Source of the DNA: Ignavibacterium sp.
GTDB lineage: Bacteria; Bacteroidota; Ignavibacteria; Ignavibacteriales; Ignavibacteriaceae
Reading direction: 5' to 3'
Assembly: GCA_032027145.1 (NCBI GenBank)
Contig: JAVSMP010000001.1
Coordinates: 2,609,116-2,673,115, forward strand
Length of the DNA: 64,000 nt
The notes below the pieces were generated by a model. That model was not told the DNA's origin. It was given only the letters and a program-made list of their open reading frames with translations, and did not search any database. This document shows, in pieces, positions 1 to 10,103 of this stretch. How positions within the stretch are numbered: position 1 is the first letter of the stretch; every line of letters begins with the position of its first letter. Position numbers and translations under genes: made by a program.

Positions 1-542
1 TTGCAATCTTTATTATTTCAGTTGTGTACTTACTATTTGCATCGCAACCATATTTCTTTTTCAGATATTTATCTGTCCATATATTGATTGCCATACCATT
101 TTTAGCTTTACTGATTTTAAATTTACTTGAAAACAGAACAACAAAAATCAAATACAGCTTTATAACAATCGTTGTGCTGGTATTCTTCTTAAATACCGGA
201 TATTATTTCCATTATCCAAAACAGATAACCAGTTTAGCTTTAAGAACATCTTTTTTAAAAGAAAACAATTTTAATAACGAAAAAGTCGGAATGGCTCAAA
301 GCGGAATATCAGGATTTTTTTTCGATAACGTTATAAATCTTGATGGTAAGGTTAACGACAAAGCATTAAATGCAGTTAAAGGTAATTATTTATATAACTA
401 TATTGCTAGCGAGAATATTTCCATACTGATTGAATGGAAGGAGTGGTTTGACGGTATATCTTCATCTGATCTGAAGCAGGATTGGCAAATATTTGATAAG
501 CAAATTAAAGACAATAAAACTTTGGTAATGATAAAAAAATAA
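1..542 (+). CDS. C-terminal part of a membrane protein, possibly a GT-C type glycosyltransferase (5' truncated)
   Basis: The reading frame is open to the left edge of the window (frame begins at base 3), so the gene starts outside; the GTG at 24 is probably internal. What remains is about 180 residues. Hydrophobic segments lie at the beginning and again after a short basic loop, followed by a soluble tail of about 100 residues. This architecture (last membrane helices plus a small extracytoplasmic domain) fits PMT/ArnT-like glycosyltransferases of family 39, but no catalytic motif is left to test. It ends 7 bases before the end of the convergent GDPD gene. Confidence 0.5.
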   Translation, partial: AIFIISVVYLLFASQPYFFFRYLSVHILIAIPFLALLILNLLENRTTKIKYSFITIVVLVFFLNTGYYFHYPKQITSLALRTSFLKENNFNNEKVGMAQSGISGFFFDNVINLDGKVNDKALNAVKGNYLYNYIASENISILIEWKEWFDGISSSDLKQDWQIFDKQIKDNKTLVMIKK

Positions 543-549
543 AATCTTT

Positions 550-1560
550 TTACTTTGCCTTTAAGTTATACTGATTTGCAAGATTTTTTAATCTTCTTGG
601 ATAGTCGGTTTGCATTCCATTTATCCCCGATTTAATCAAGCATTCCATTTCACGTTTATCATTAATTGTACACCCGATAAGAAAATCTATTTTCTGTGTA
701 TTCAAAGTTCTATTCAGTTTTAATCTCCTCCTAACATCGTACCAAATAACTCTTCTAAAAGTCATCCAACTAGCAATAGTAATTTGACGCGGTCTCATTA
801 TAATTGCAACATTGTTATTATTTTTGGCGGCAACCTTAATTGTGCTGTGTATTTTGGGCATAAAGATAAAACCTGGCGGGATTTCAACATCCAAGCTATA
901 ATTTAAGTCCGGGTATTTACTTTTTGCAATTTCCAGTACTTCTGGAAAGAAAGTTTCAACTATAAAGTTAGTCTTCAAATTGAATTCATTCTTATACGTA
1001 TCTAATTGTTCAAGGATAACTAAAATTAATTCTTTTTCATCTTTAGGAACTTTTATATCAAGAAAGACAAATTGTACTTGGGGTTTCTCTTTAAGCCAGA
1101 TAATAAACTCTTTTAAAGTCGGGATATGTGCATTGACGGGAAATGATTCACCTTTTTTAATATAGTTAAAATGTTTTCGCATCTCCTGTAAAGTCAACTC
1201 TGATGTTTTATTTCTAAATCCACTAAACGGTGCAGGAAAATCAGGTTTGTAAGCTACTTCTGGTTCAAGACCTTTTTCTCTTAATAACGCTACTAAATCA
1301 TCCGGATTCCAATCATGCCAAAGTATAACCACGTTATCTTTTGTTATACAAATATCAACTTCAAGTGAATTTGCACCTTCTCTGACAGCACGCTCGAAAG
1401 AGGGAATAGTATTTTCTGGTTCATTAACCGGAGATCCGCGATGCCCGCAAATCAGAAATAGATTATCTCTATCAACTTTAGAATAACTTATCGGACAAAA
1501 TCTAAAAAGTTCTTTAAACCATATCAGATATTTTAATAGTCTTCGTTTTAAACTTGCCAT
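550..1560 (-). CDS. Glycerophosphodiester phosphodiesterase family protein
   Basis: 336 residues. GDPD enzymes hydrolyse glycerophosphodiesters to glycerol 3-phosphate and an alcohol. The family signature is clear: GHRG with His40-Arg41, PENT at 48-51, the metal ligands Glu67 and Asp69 in LEVDI, and the second catalytic His82 in WHD. It is longer than the usual 250 residue enzyme because of a basic N-terminal extension of about 30 residues and insertions after the WHD motif. No obvious signal peptide is seen, so it may be cytoplasmic or loosely membrane associated. ATG start. It converges on the upstream partial gene and is divergent from the alkyltransferase-like gene. Confidence 0.88.
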   Translation of the reverse strand: MASLKRRLLKYLIWFKELFRFCPISYSKVDRDNLFLICGHRGSPVNEPENTIPSFERAVREGANSLEVDICITKDNVVILWHDWNPDDLVALLREKGLEPEVAYKPDFPAPFSGFRNKTSELTLQEMRKHFNYIKKGESFPVNAHIPTLKEFIIWLKEKPQVQFVFLDIKVPKDEKELILVILEQLDTYKNEFNLKTNFIVETFFPEVLEIAKSKYPDLNYSLDVEIPPGFIFMPKIHSTIKVAAKNNNNVAIIMRPRQITIASWMTFRRVIWYDVRRRLKLNRTLNTQKIDFLIGCTINDKREMECLIKSGINGMQTDYPRRLKNLANQYNLKAK

Positions 1561-1634
1561 AATTATGTTTTATTGTGATTTTGCATTCAAAATTATTGCA
1601 TTAAAGTATCAGATAAAAATAAATCATTTACATT

Positions 1635-1988
1635 GTGAAAAAGAAAAAGAAGTTAACCCAGAAAAAGGATCAAACACACAAAGATTTTTTTAATAAAGTT
1701 TATAAGATCACAAAAAAGATTCCTTATGGTAAAGTAACAACTTATGGCGACATCGCTGAAGCTTGTGGGATTCGTTCTGCTGCAAGAACAGTTGGCTGGG
1801 CATTAAACGGTTGTGCATCTGATATTCCGGCTCACCGTGTTGTCAATCGTTATGGAGCATTAACAGGAAAATTTCATTTTGGAGATCCCAATCTGATGGA
1901 AGAACTTTTACGAAGCGAAGGAATTGAGTTTGATGAAAAAGGCTGTGTAAGACTGGATAAGCATCTTTGGAAACCAAAGAAAAAGTGA
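1635..1988 (+). CDS. Alkyltransferase-like protein (MGMT fold without the active-site cysteine)
   Basis: 117 residues with a GTG start. It matches the DNA-binding domain of O6-alkylguanine-DNA alkyltransferases: IPYGKVTTYGDIA (29-41), the arginine-finger region AARTVGWAL (49-57) and the active-site block PAHRVV (65-70). True alkyltransferases have PCHRV there. Ala66 replaces the methyl-accepting cysteine, so the protein cannot repair by transfer. This is the hallmark of ATL proteins (for example S. pombe Atl1 and Thermus TTHA1564), which bind O6-alkylguanine and hand it to nucleotide excision repair. The N-terminus is lysine rich. Likely monocistronic. Confidence 0.9.
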   Translation: MKKKKKLTQKKDQTHKDFFNKVYKITKKIPYGKVTTYGDIAEACGIRSAARTVGWALNGCASDIPAHRVVNRYGALTGKFHFGDPNLMEELLRSEGIEFDEKGCVRLDKHLWKPKKK

Positions 1989-2126
1989 TAATTGATTGAT
2001 TGCAAATATTTAATTAACTAACTTTTACAGTGTATTATTGTATTTAGATAAACTGATTTAAGACTTTTAACATATCCGTTTTAGATTTTAATAAATTCAA
2101 TATCTTATCTTTTCAGAGGGGTTCTT

Positions 2127-5100
2127 ATGAAACACATTATTTTTAGTGCGGTTATTAGTATTGCAATAGTATTTAGCTGTTCATTTAATAATGTTGAAGT
2201 AATTTCATTTTCACCGCAAGGAAAAATTGAACAACTTTCAAATTTTACTATTGAATTTTCACACGATCTTGCGCCTGCAGAATTGATCGGTCAATGGATT
2301 GATACCAAATTTATAGAATTTGAACCGCAGATTAATGGCAAATTTATGTGGTCCTCAGCTAATACATTAGTGTTTTCTGCTGAAAGCCAGCTGAGTCCAA
2401 TCCAAAAATACACTGCTATTATAACCGATAAGGTATTATTCAATACAAAACTAAACTCAGATTTTAAAAAATTTTCATTTAACACTCCGGATTTTGATGT
2501 AAATAAAGTAGAGTATTTCTGGACAAATATTCCTCATCAGGATTATAAACTAAGTGTTCAGGCAAACATTGTTTTTAATTATCCAGTTGATCCAAAAAAA
2601 TTACAAGGTATGATCGAAGTAAAAAATGATGGACAAGTGATAGATAATTATCAGATAGTTTCTGAACAGATTTCAGATGTCATAGCAGTAAATTTTGGTG
2701 AAGTTAAACAGAAAGATAAAAAACAATTATTCAGTATAAAGATTAAAAAAGGTTTGTATTCTGTCTATGGAAAGAAACCCTTAGAGGATGAAAGAACTTT
2801 TGACAGTGAATTACCGCCGATTACAAAACTGGTTATTACTGATGTTACCTCAGGATTTTCTGGTGAAACTCCCTGGATAGAGATATATACTACTCAGAAA
2901 GTTGAAGAAAATATAAAATCATTTATTGTATTAGAACCTAAAATTGATTTTGATATAATGATTAATGATAACAACATCAGATTGGAATTACTAAAATTTA
3001 CTCAGCAAAATGTTAGCCTTACAATTAAGTCCGGTATGCCTGGATTATACGGCGGAAAACTCGAAAGTGAATTTAGCCAGGATATTGTTTTAGCTAATGT
3101 TACACCTTCACTCAGATTCAATGATCAACATGGGCTGTATCTTTTAAGAGGCGGAAGTCAGAAACTTGTTATAGATGCTGTAAATGTAAAAGAGATGGAA
3201 GTAACTTACTTGCAGGTGTTTGATAATAATCTTATACACTTCTTGAATGGCAGCTATTCCGGTAATTATTACGGTGGCGATTATTATTATGACAGCTATT
3301 ATGATGATAGTTATGATGATGATCAATATGATTATACTGATTACTATTACTCCAGTGGTAACTCATATTCAATTGGAAATTATGGCAAACAAATCTTTAC
3401 TGAAAAAGTTAAAATAGATAACAAAAATAATCTCCTCACTAAAGTTAATCTTGATATAAAAGAGAAACTTAATAAACAGTTTAAAGGCATCTATGTTATT
3501 ACAGTAAGGTCAGCTGATAAAAGATATATAAGTGATTCTAAAATAATTTCACTATCAAATCTCGGAATAATTGCAAAAAGTGTCAGCGATGAGATAATTG
3601 TATTTGTGAATCAGATTAACACCACAGAAAGTGTAAGCGGCGCCACTGTAAAAATTATTTCAAGAAATAATCAGAAATTATTTGAAGGTATTACTGATAG
3701 AAATGGAATTTTAAAATGCAATTTAAAAGATGAATCAATAAAGGGGTTTGAACCTTCTTTAGTTATTGTGGAAAAAGATGATGATTATAATTTCCTGAAC
3801 TTCAGTAAAACAAAAGTGAATACTTCCAGATTTGATGTTGGCGGTTTATCAACGCCCCAGGCTGATTATAAATTATTTCTATACGGTACTAGAAATCTTT
3901 ACAGACCTGGCGATGACGTGAATATCTCAGGTATTTTGAGAAATGAAAAATTTGAAATAATTAAAGACTTCCCTTTAATTATTAAGATTATTAATCCCTC
4001 GGGAAAAATTTTTGATGAATTTAAAAAAGACATTGATGAGCAGGGTGCCTTTGATCTGAAATTTAATCTGCCTGTATTTGCTCAAACTGGTCAATATGCT
4101 GCTGAAGTTTACTCAGGAAGCAAACAATTTATCGAGTCTTATTATTTTAGTACCGAAGAATTTGTTCCGGATAAAATACGTGCTGATGTTAAAACCGATA
4201 AACAGAAATATTTACCCAATGGAATAGTTAATTTATCAATTGTGGCAGAATATCTTTATGGCGCAAAAGGTTCTGGATTAGATTACCAGATTTATTACAA
4301 GTTCAGTCATCTGCCTTATAAAAGCAAAAATTACCCCGTCTATAGTTTCAGTAGAACATCAATAAAAAATTCTTCTATGAATGATATTAATGTAGAAGGA
4401 AAACTTGATGAAGACGGTAAAGCGACTGATAAACTTCAGATACCTGATAAACTAAGCAGCAGCGGATATATAAATACAACTGCTTTTGTAAGTGTTTTTG
4501 ATCCTACAGGGAGAACCATTAACAGGTCTGTTGATTTTAGTATTTACACCAGAGATTATTTTATTGGTATAAAACCAGGTGGAGATTACTTCAATGTAAA
4601 TGAAAAAATTAATTTTGATCTTATTGCTGTTAATTCCAATGATCAGATAATTCAAGGTTTTAGTGCTAAAGCAAAACTCTTTAAACTTGAGTGGCAGACA
4701 GTATTAAAAAAAGATGGCTCAGGAAAATATTATTATACTTCAGAAGAAAAATATATCAGTGAGTGGGAAAAAGAGATATCAATAAGTGAAAAAACTCAGT
4801 TTAGTTTTAAAGTAAGCAAATCCGGAAAGTATGAGTTAAGAGTTTATAAAAAAGATAGCGACGAGTTTGTAGCCCGGAATTTTTATGCCTGGGGATGGGG
4901 CAGTTCAACATCAACTTCATTTAAAGTTGATAGAGAAGGCAGAGTTGAAATTACACCCGATAAAAAGGAATATCAGCCCGGTGAAACAGCTAAACTTCTA
5001 TTTACATGTCCGTTTTCAGGTAAAATGTTAGTAACGCTCGAGAGAAATAATGTTTATTCTTATGAATACGTTGATGTTAAAAATAAATCTGTCGAGTTAA

Positions 5101-7577
5101 GTGTTAAACTAAAAGATGAATTTATGCCGAATGTGTATGTAACAGCTACACTATTTAAGGAGCATTCATCTGATCAGGAATCACCATTATTTGTTGGTCA
5201 TGGATTTACTTCTTTAGGTGTAATTAAAAATGAAAATAAAATTGATATTAAGATCAATGCACCTGATAAGATTAAACCAAATGTAACCCAGACTATAACC
5301 ATAAAGACCAATCAGTCAAAAAAATTGAAAGTAACATTGGCTGCTGTTGATGAAGGTATTTTACAGATAAAAAATTATGAAACTCCGGATCCTTTTGAAT
5401 TTATGTTTGCAAAAAGACCTCTAGGTGTTTCATCTTATGATCTTTACGAATTGCTGTTACCGGAGTTCAAAAAATCATCATCAACCGGCGGTGACGGAAC
5501 TGAAAGCCCATTAGAGAAAAGAGTAAATCCGATAACAGTTAAAAGATTTAAACTTCTTTCATACTGGAGCGGAATAAAAACAACAGGTAATGACGGGAAT
5601 ATCAATATTCCTGTTTACATTCCGCAGTTTAACGGAAATGTAAGGCTGATGGTAGTTGCTTATTCTGATCAAAGTTTTGGAAGTGCAGAAAAAAATATGC
5701 TTGTTGCTGATGATATAATAATTGAACCGCAGGTTCCGAGAACGTTATCACAAAATGATAAACTAAATTCAGTTGTTACTTTACTTAATACAACAGACAA
5801 TGAAAAGAATATTAAGATAAATCTGAATGTTGAAGGACCATTAAAAATTGATGGTGAATCACAAATGAATGTAAAGATTAAACCAAAGTCTTCTGCATTT
5901 GTTTCATTTGGGATTAATGCACAATCCGAAATCGGAGCTGCTAAAATTATCTTTACTGTAACCGGAGATGCAAAAGCTAAAGAAGAAATTGATATTGCTG
6001 TTAAACCAATATCTCCTTTGTATGTTGAATCAGGAAACGGAAGTATAAAAGCAGGTGAAACTAAAGTTATAAACATCCCTAAAGATTTTCTTGCCAATAC
6101 TCAAAATACAATGCTTACTATCAGTAAGTTTCCGGCAATTAAATTTGCTAAACAGTTAAAAGCACTGATTGGCTATCCTTATGGTTGTGCCGAGCAAACT
6201 GTCTCGAGACTTTTTCCACAACTGTATTTTGAAGATCTTGCAAAACTTGCTGCGCCGGAATATTACAAAACAACTAATCCTGTTTATTATGTAAAAGAGG
6301 GAATTAAGAAAATTGAGTCAATGCAGTTATATGATGGTTCGATAGCGTATTGGCAGGGAGATAATTACTCAAATTGGTGGGCAACTGTTTATGCAGCTCA
6401 TTTTCTTATCGAAGCCCGTAAAGCCAAGTATAATGTTTCTGAGACTGTCTTAAATAATCTTTTATCGTATATCGGCAAAAAAGCAAAAGAGCCATCAACC
6501 TATGATTATGTAACTTATTCAGTTGAAAACAAAAGGACAATAACAAAGATTGCCAGTAAAGAAATACTTTATTCACTTTATGTTCTTGCCCTTGCTAAAA
6601 AAGAAGATATCTCTACAATGAACTATTACAAAGCCAGGATGCATCTTCTTTCTGAAGATTCAAAATATTTACTTGCCGGATCTTATGCTGCAATAGGTAA
6701 ATGGAATTCTTACTATGAAATTATTCCTAATTCATTTCAATCTGTTCATCCTGAAAGAACTATGGGTGGCAGCTTTGATTCTGATGTAAGAGCAAATGCA
6801 ATTATGTTAAACGTTTTACTGGATACCGAGCCTTCAAATAAACTAGTTCCGACAATAACTAAATATCTGGTAAACAAGATTGATAGAGCATACTCAACAC
6901 AAGAAAACGCATTTGTATTTTTAGCTCTTGGTAAAGCCGCAAGAAATGTTTCAGCAACTGATATGAAAATTGATGTCATTGTTAATGATAAAGTTATTAA
7001 ATCTTACACCGGCAGTGATATTAATATAAAAGATGCTGCATTAAACCAGGCTAAGGTTACACTGAAAGCCAGTGGAAAAGGAGAATTATTTTATTTCTGG
7101 AGTACTGAAGGGATAAAACTTAATCAAAAAGTAAAAGAAGAAGATTCAAATCTAAGAGTCAGAAGAGAGTATTATAGCTTCAAAACAAAATCTCATATAA
7201 CAAACAGTAACTTTACACAAGGCGAATTGATAATATGTAAAATTTCTATAACGGGAATTGATAAAAGTGCAGAAAATGTTGTAATAACTGATATAGTTCC
7301 GGCAGGATTTGAAATTGATAATCCGAGACTCGGTACAAGCACAAAACTTGATTGGGTATCAAAATTCCCGATGAGAATTAATTCACTTGATATTAGGGAT
7401 GACCGGTTGATTATCTTCACTAATGCTGAAACAAGATGGACTGAGTATTTCTATTTATTGAGAGCTGTAAGTCAGGGGACTTTTCAGTTACCGGTAATTG
7501 GTGCTGAAGCAATGTATGACAGAGATTATCACTCTTATAACGGTGCAGGCACAATTAAAGTTAATGCAAAGAATTAA
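2127..7577 (+). CDS. Bacterial alpha-2-macroglobulin family lipoprotein
   Basis: 1816 residues, preceded by a G-rich ribosome binding site (agagggg). The N-terminus is a hydrophobic signal ending in VFSC, with Cys18 as probable lipidation site. Repeated MG-type beta domains fill the first two thirds, the A2M domain (SYWSGIKTTGNDG region) is near residue 1150, and the thioester motif CAEQ is at 1354-1357, inside GCAEQTVSRLFPQLY, so the reactive thioester is intact. Such proteins are thought to trap proteases in the periplasm when the wall is breached. The next gene, 27 bases on, is PBP1C, the same partner as for E. coli YfhM. Oddity: residues about 375-420 are extremely rich in Tyr and Asp. 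Confidence 0.92.
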   Translation: MKHIIFSAVISIAIVFSCSFNNVEVISFSPQGKIEQLSNFTIEFSHDLAPAELIGQWIDTKFIEFEPQINGKFMWSSANTLVFSAESQLSPIQKYTAIITDKVLFNTKLNSDFKKFSFNTPDFDVNKVEYFWTNIPHQDYKLSVQANIVFNYPVDPKKLQGMIEVKNDGQVIDNYQIVSEQISDVIAVNFGEVKQKDKKQLFSIKIKKGLYSVYGKKPLEDERTFDSELPPITKLVITDVTSGFSGETPWIEIYTTQKVEENIKSFIVLEPKIDFDIMINDNNIRLELLKFTQQNVSLTIKSGMPGLYGGKLESEFSQDIVLANVTPSLRFNDQHGLYLLRGGSQKLVIDAVNVKEMEVTYLQVFDNNLIHFLNGSYSGNYYGGDYYYDSYYDDSYDDDQYDYTDYYYSSGNSYSIGNYGKQIFTEKVKIDNKNNLLTKVNLDIKEKLNKQFKGIYVITVRSADKRYISDSKIISLSNLGIIAKSVSDEIIVFVNQINTTESVSGATVKIISRNNQKLFEGITDRNGILKCNLKDESIKGFEPSLVIVEKDDDYNFLNFSKTKVNTSRFDVGGLSTPQADYKLFLYGTRNLYRPGDDVNISGILRNEKFEIIKDFPLIIKIINPSGKIFDEFKKDIDEQGAFDLKFNLPVFAQTGQYAAEVYSGSKQFIESYYFSTEEFVPDKIRADVKTDKQKYLPNGIVNLSIVAEYLYGAKGSGLDYQIYYKFSHLPYKSKNYPVYSFSRTSIKNSSMNDINVEGKLDEDGKATDKLQIPDKLSSSGYINTTAFVSVFDPTGRTINRSVDFSIYTRDYFIGIKPGGDYFNVNEKINFDLIAVNSNDQIIQGFSAKAKLFKLEWQTVLKKDGSGKYYYTSEEKYISEWEKEISISEKTQFSFKVSKSGKYELRVYKKDSDEFVARNFYAWGWGSSTSTSFKVDREGRVEITPDKKEYQPGETAKLLFTCPFSGKMLVTLERNNVYSYEYVDVKNKSVELSVKLKDEFMPNVYVTATLFKEHSSDQESPLFVGHGFTSLGVIKNENKIDIKINAPDKIKPNVTQTITIKTNQSKKLKVTLAAVDEGILQIKNYETPDPFEFMFAKRPLGVSSYDLYELLLPEFKKSSSTGGDGTESPLEKRVNPITVKRFKLLSYWSGIKTTGNDGNINIPVYIPQFNGNVRLMVVAYSDQSFGSAEKNMLVADDIIIEPQVPRTLSQNDKLNSVVTLLNTTDNEKNIKINLNVEGPLKIDGESQMNVKIKPKSSAFVSFGINAQSEIGAAKIIFTVTGDAKAKEEIDIAVKPISPLYVESGNGSIKAGETKVINIPKDFLANTQNTMLTISKFPAIKFAKQLKALIGYPYGCAEQTVSRLFPQLYFEDLAKLAAPEYYKTTNPVYYVKEGIKKIESMQLYDGSIAYWQGDNYSNWWATVYAAHFLIEARKAKYNVSETVLNNLLSYIGKKAKEPSTYDYVTYSVENKRTITKIASKEILYSLYVLALAKKEDISTMNYYKARMHLLSEDSKYLLAGSYAAIGKWNSYYEIIPNSFQSVHPERTMGGSFDSDVRANAIMLNVLLDTEPSNKLVPTITKYLVNKIDRAYSTQENAFVFLALGKAARNVSATDMKIDVIVNDKVIKSYTGSDINIKDAALNQAKVTLKASGKGELFYFWSTEGIKLNQKVKEEDSNLRVRREYYSFKTKSHITNSNFTQGELIICKISITGIDKSAENVVITDIVPAGFEIDNPRLGTSTKLDWVSKFPMRINSLDIRDDRLIIFTNAETRWTEYFYLLRAVSQGTFQLPVIGAEAMYDRDYHSYNGAGTIKVNAKN

Positions 7578-7604
7578 TCAAATTATTGGTTAAGCAGGAT
7601 ATTT

Positions 7605-9932
7605 ATGGATTATACTGCTTTCATTAAAAAAGCTTTTGATACGAGTAAGAAAAAAAAACTATTCTTATTAATATTATTTCTGATAGTTTTCCTTTTCTTA
7701 CTCGACTTATTATTTCCGTTACCTGATTTAAAACCATATTCAAAAGCTATTTATGCTTCTGATGGAACTCTTTTAACTGCATATCTTACTGAAGATCATA
7801 AGTGGAGGTTAAGAACAAATATTGAGGATGTTTCACCTGATCTTATCAAAGCAATAATTACCAAAGAGGACAAGAACTTCTTTTTTCACAGGGGTGTTGA
7901 TTTTTTTGCAATTATAAGATCCGGGATAAAAAATTTAACTCAAGGTAAAGTTGTAACGGGTGCATCAACAATTACAATGCAGGTTGTAAGGATCCTTGAA
8001 CCGAAAAAGCGAACGATCATCAATAAGATGTTAGAAGCACTCAGATCAATTCAATTTGAGGTTCATTACTCAAAAAAAGAAATACTAAGTATTTATCTCA
8101 GTCATCTTCCTTTGGGAGGAAATATTGAAGGTGTAAAATCAGCCTCCTTTTTTTATTTCAATCATCCCCCAAATACTTTAAGTCTTTCACAGGCAATATT
8201 GATTTCAATCATTCCTGCTAACCCGAATAAACTACGTCTTGATAGAATAAATAATGGTGTTGGTGCACAGCGGGATTATTGGATCAAGAGATTTATGAAG
8301 TTAAATATCTTCAGTCAAACTGATTTGAAAGATGCACTTAATGAGCCGATTGTTCAGAAGAGATATAACATGAGAAATTATGCGCCTCATTTTTCTAATT
8401 ATGTTAAGAATTATAATAAGGAAGAAGATGATGAGGTGTTTTCAACATTGAACCTTAACGTACAAAAAATAACAGAAAATATTTTATTTAATTACATAAA
8501 CAGGATACGTGATAAAAATATTTCTAACGGAGCTGTAATTGTAGTTGATAATATGAAATCTGAAGTGGTTGCTTATTGTGGTTCAGCAGCTTTTTTTGAT
8601 AAACAAAATCAAGGAGAAGTTAACGGGATTTTAGCTGTACGATCTCCAGGTTCTACATTAAAACCTGCATTATATGCCGAGGCGATTGAACAGGGTTTTT
8701 TAACTACTGGTACAAAAATGCTTGATGTTCCTATGGAATTTGGCGGATATGAACCGGAGAATTTTAATCAGAAATTTAACGGAATGGTAACAGCACAATA
8801 TGCGCTTGTAAATTCGCTAAACATTCCAGCAGTAAATCTGCTAAATGAAATAGGTGTAAATAAATTTATTGAGCTATTAAATAGCCTTGAATTCAAAAAA
8901 CTGAATTCACAAAAAAATAAATTAGGATTATCAATGATACTCGGCGGTTGTGGTGTAACCCTGGAAGAGCTTACAAATCTATATTCAACTTTTGGAAGAA
9001 AGGGAATATTTAAAACACTTAAATACACAAAAACACAGAATGATGATGAGACAAAAAGAATTTTCTCGGAAGAAACAAATTATCTAATAGCAGATATACT
9101 TTCAGGGCTAAGCCGTAATGATATAAATGCCGGAATTGATTTTTCTAAACTGCCAAAATTTGCATGGAAAACAGGAACATCTTATGGTAAAAGAGATGCC
9201 TGGTCTGCCGGTTTTAATCCAAATTATACGATAGTTGTTTGGGTTGGTAATTTTAATAATGATGGATCACCTTTTTTGATTGGTGCAGATGCAGCATTAC
9301 CTTTATTAGCAGAGTTGTTTAATGCAATTGATTATAACAGTGGAATTAAATGGTTTGATAAACCTGAAAAAGTTATTACCCGGAAAGTCTGCTCTGAATC
9401 AGGGCTGCTGCCTTTGCAATTTTGTAAAGAACAGATAAACGATATTGCTATTGAAGACCGCTCTCATAATTCTTATTGTGATATTCATCAGGAAGTATTT
9501 GTAAATGAAGAAGAGAGTATTCAATATTGTTTTGAGTGTTTACCCACTAGTAATTATAAAAAGAAAATTTATACAGTTTACAAAGTAGAATATCAAGACT
9601 TTATCAAAAAGCAGTTTATTAATTATGATAAAGTTCCATTTCATAATCCTGAATGTGCAAGATTAAAATATGACGGTGAACTTAAAATAATTTCTCCATC
9701 TGAGAATTTTGAATACTTTATTGATCGGAATGATCCGCAGGAAATTACTCTACAAGCTGTTGCAGATTATAAGGCAAAACAAGTTTACTGGTATGTTGAT
9801 GACAAATTAATCAGAAGAGCAAGTTCTTCAGAAAAGGTGTTTCACAGATTTGATGAAGGAAAACATACTATTGTTTGTATGGATGATCAGGGTAGATCAG
9901 TTAAGATTGTTATAAATGTAAAAAAGTATTAA
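7605..9932 (+). CDS. pbpC: Penicillin-binding protein 1C, bifunctional peptidoglycan glycosyltransferase/transpeptidase
   Basis: 775 residues. One membrane helix (about 19-40) is followed by the family 51 glycosyltransferase domain with catalytic Glu88 in KEDKNFF and the GASTITMQ motif. The transpeptidase domain carries all three active-site motifs: Ser350 in STLK (350-353), SLN in VNSLNIPAVN, and KTGTS at 522-526. A C-terminal BiPBP_C domain with several cysteines follows from about residue 600. It polymerises and cross-links peptidoglycan on the outer face of the inner membrane. Its place directly downstream of the alpha-2-macroglobulin is the classic pairing, which supports PBP1C rather than PBP1A. 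Confidence 0.95.
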   Translation: MDYTAFIKKAFDTSKKKKLFLLILFLIVFLFLLDLLFPLPDLKPYSKAIYASDGTLLTAYLTEDHKWRLRTNIEDVSPDLIKAIITKEDKNFFFHRGVDFFAIIRSGIKNLTQGKVVTGASTITMQVVRILEPKKRTIINKMLEALRSIQFEVHYSKKEILSIYLSHLPLGGNIEGVKSASFFYFNHPPNTLSLSQAILISIIPANPNKLRLDRINNGVGAQRDYWIKRFMKLNIFSQTDLKDALNEPIVQKRYNMRNYAPHFSNYVKNYNKEEDDEVFSTLNLNVQKITENILFNYINRIRDKNISNGAVIVVDNMKSEVVAYCGSAAFFDKQNQGEVNGILAVRSPGSTLKPALYAEAIEQGFLTTGTKMLDVPMEFGGYEPENFNQKFNGMVTAQYALVNSLNIPAVNLLNEIGVNKFIELLNSLEFKKLNSQKNKLGLSMILGGCGVTLEELTNLYSTFGRKGIFKTLKYTKTQNDDETKRIFSEETNYLIADILSGLSRNDINAGIDFSKLPKFAWKTGTSYGKRDAWSAGFNPNYTIVVWVGNFNNDGSPFLIGADAALPLLAELFNAIDYNSGIKWFDKPEKVITRKVCSESGLLPLQFCKEQINDIAIEDRSHNSYCDIHQEVFVNEEESIQYCFECLPTSNYKKKIYTVYKVEYQDFIKKQFINYDKVPFHNPECARLKYDGELKIISPSENFEYFIDRNDPQEITLQAVADYKAKQVYWYVDDKLIRRASSSEKVFHRFDEGKHTIVCMDDQGRSVKIVINVKKY

Positions 9933-10050
9933 GAACCGTAGTTTGATTAAGTATTTAACTTTCAAAAAATATGATAAATAATTTATTACAACAGGAATAA
10001 ATAATAAATCTATCTTACCTATTAGTTCTATTAAATCATTTAAGAATACA

Positions 10051-10083
10051 AAAAAAGCGGCTCGAATGAACCGCTTTTTTTTT
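10051..10083. terminator. Bidirectional rho-independent terminator
   Basis: An A-tract plus GCGG arm is followed by a short loop and CCGC plus a run of nine Ts. The stem extends inward as gcggctc/gaaccgc with one mismatch. It lies between the convergent pbpC and toast-rack genes and can serve both, because A- and T-runs flank it symmetrically. Confidence 0.85.
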
Positions 10084-10103
10084 AGATGTAGTTACTTTGC
10101 TTT

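Noticed and set aside
5669-6097. 142-residue antisense ORF inside the macroglobulin gene
   Set aside because: A shadow of the real reading frame: no ribosome binding site, no family resemblance and low-complexity composition.
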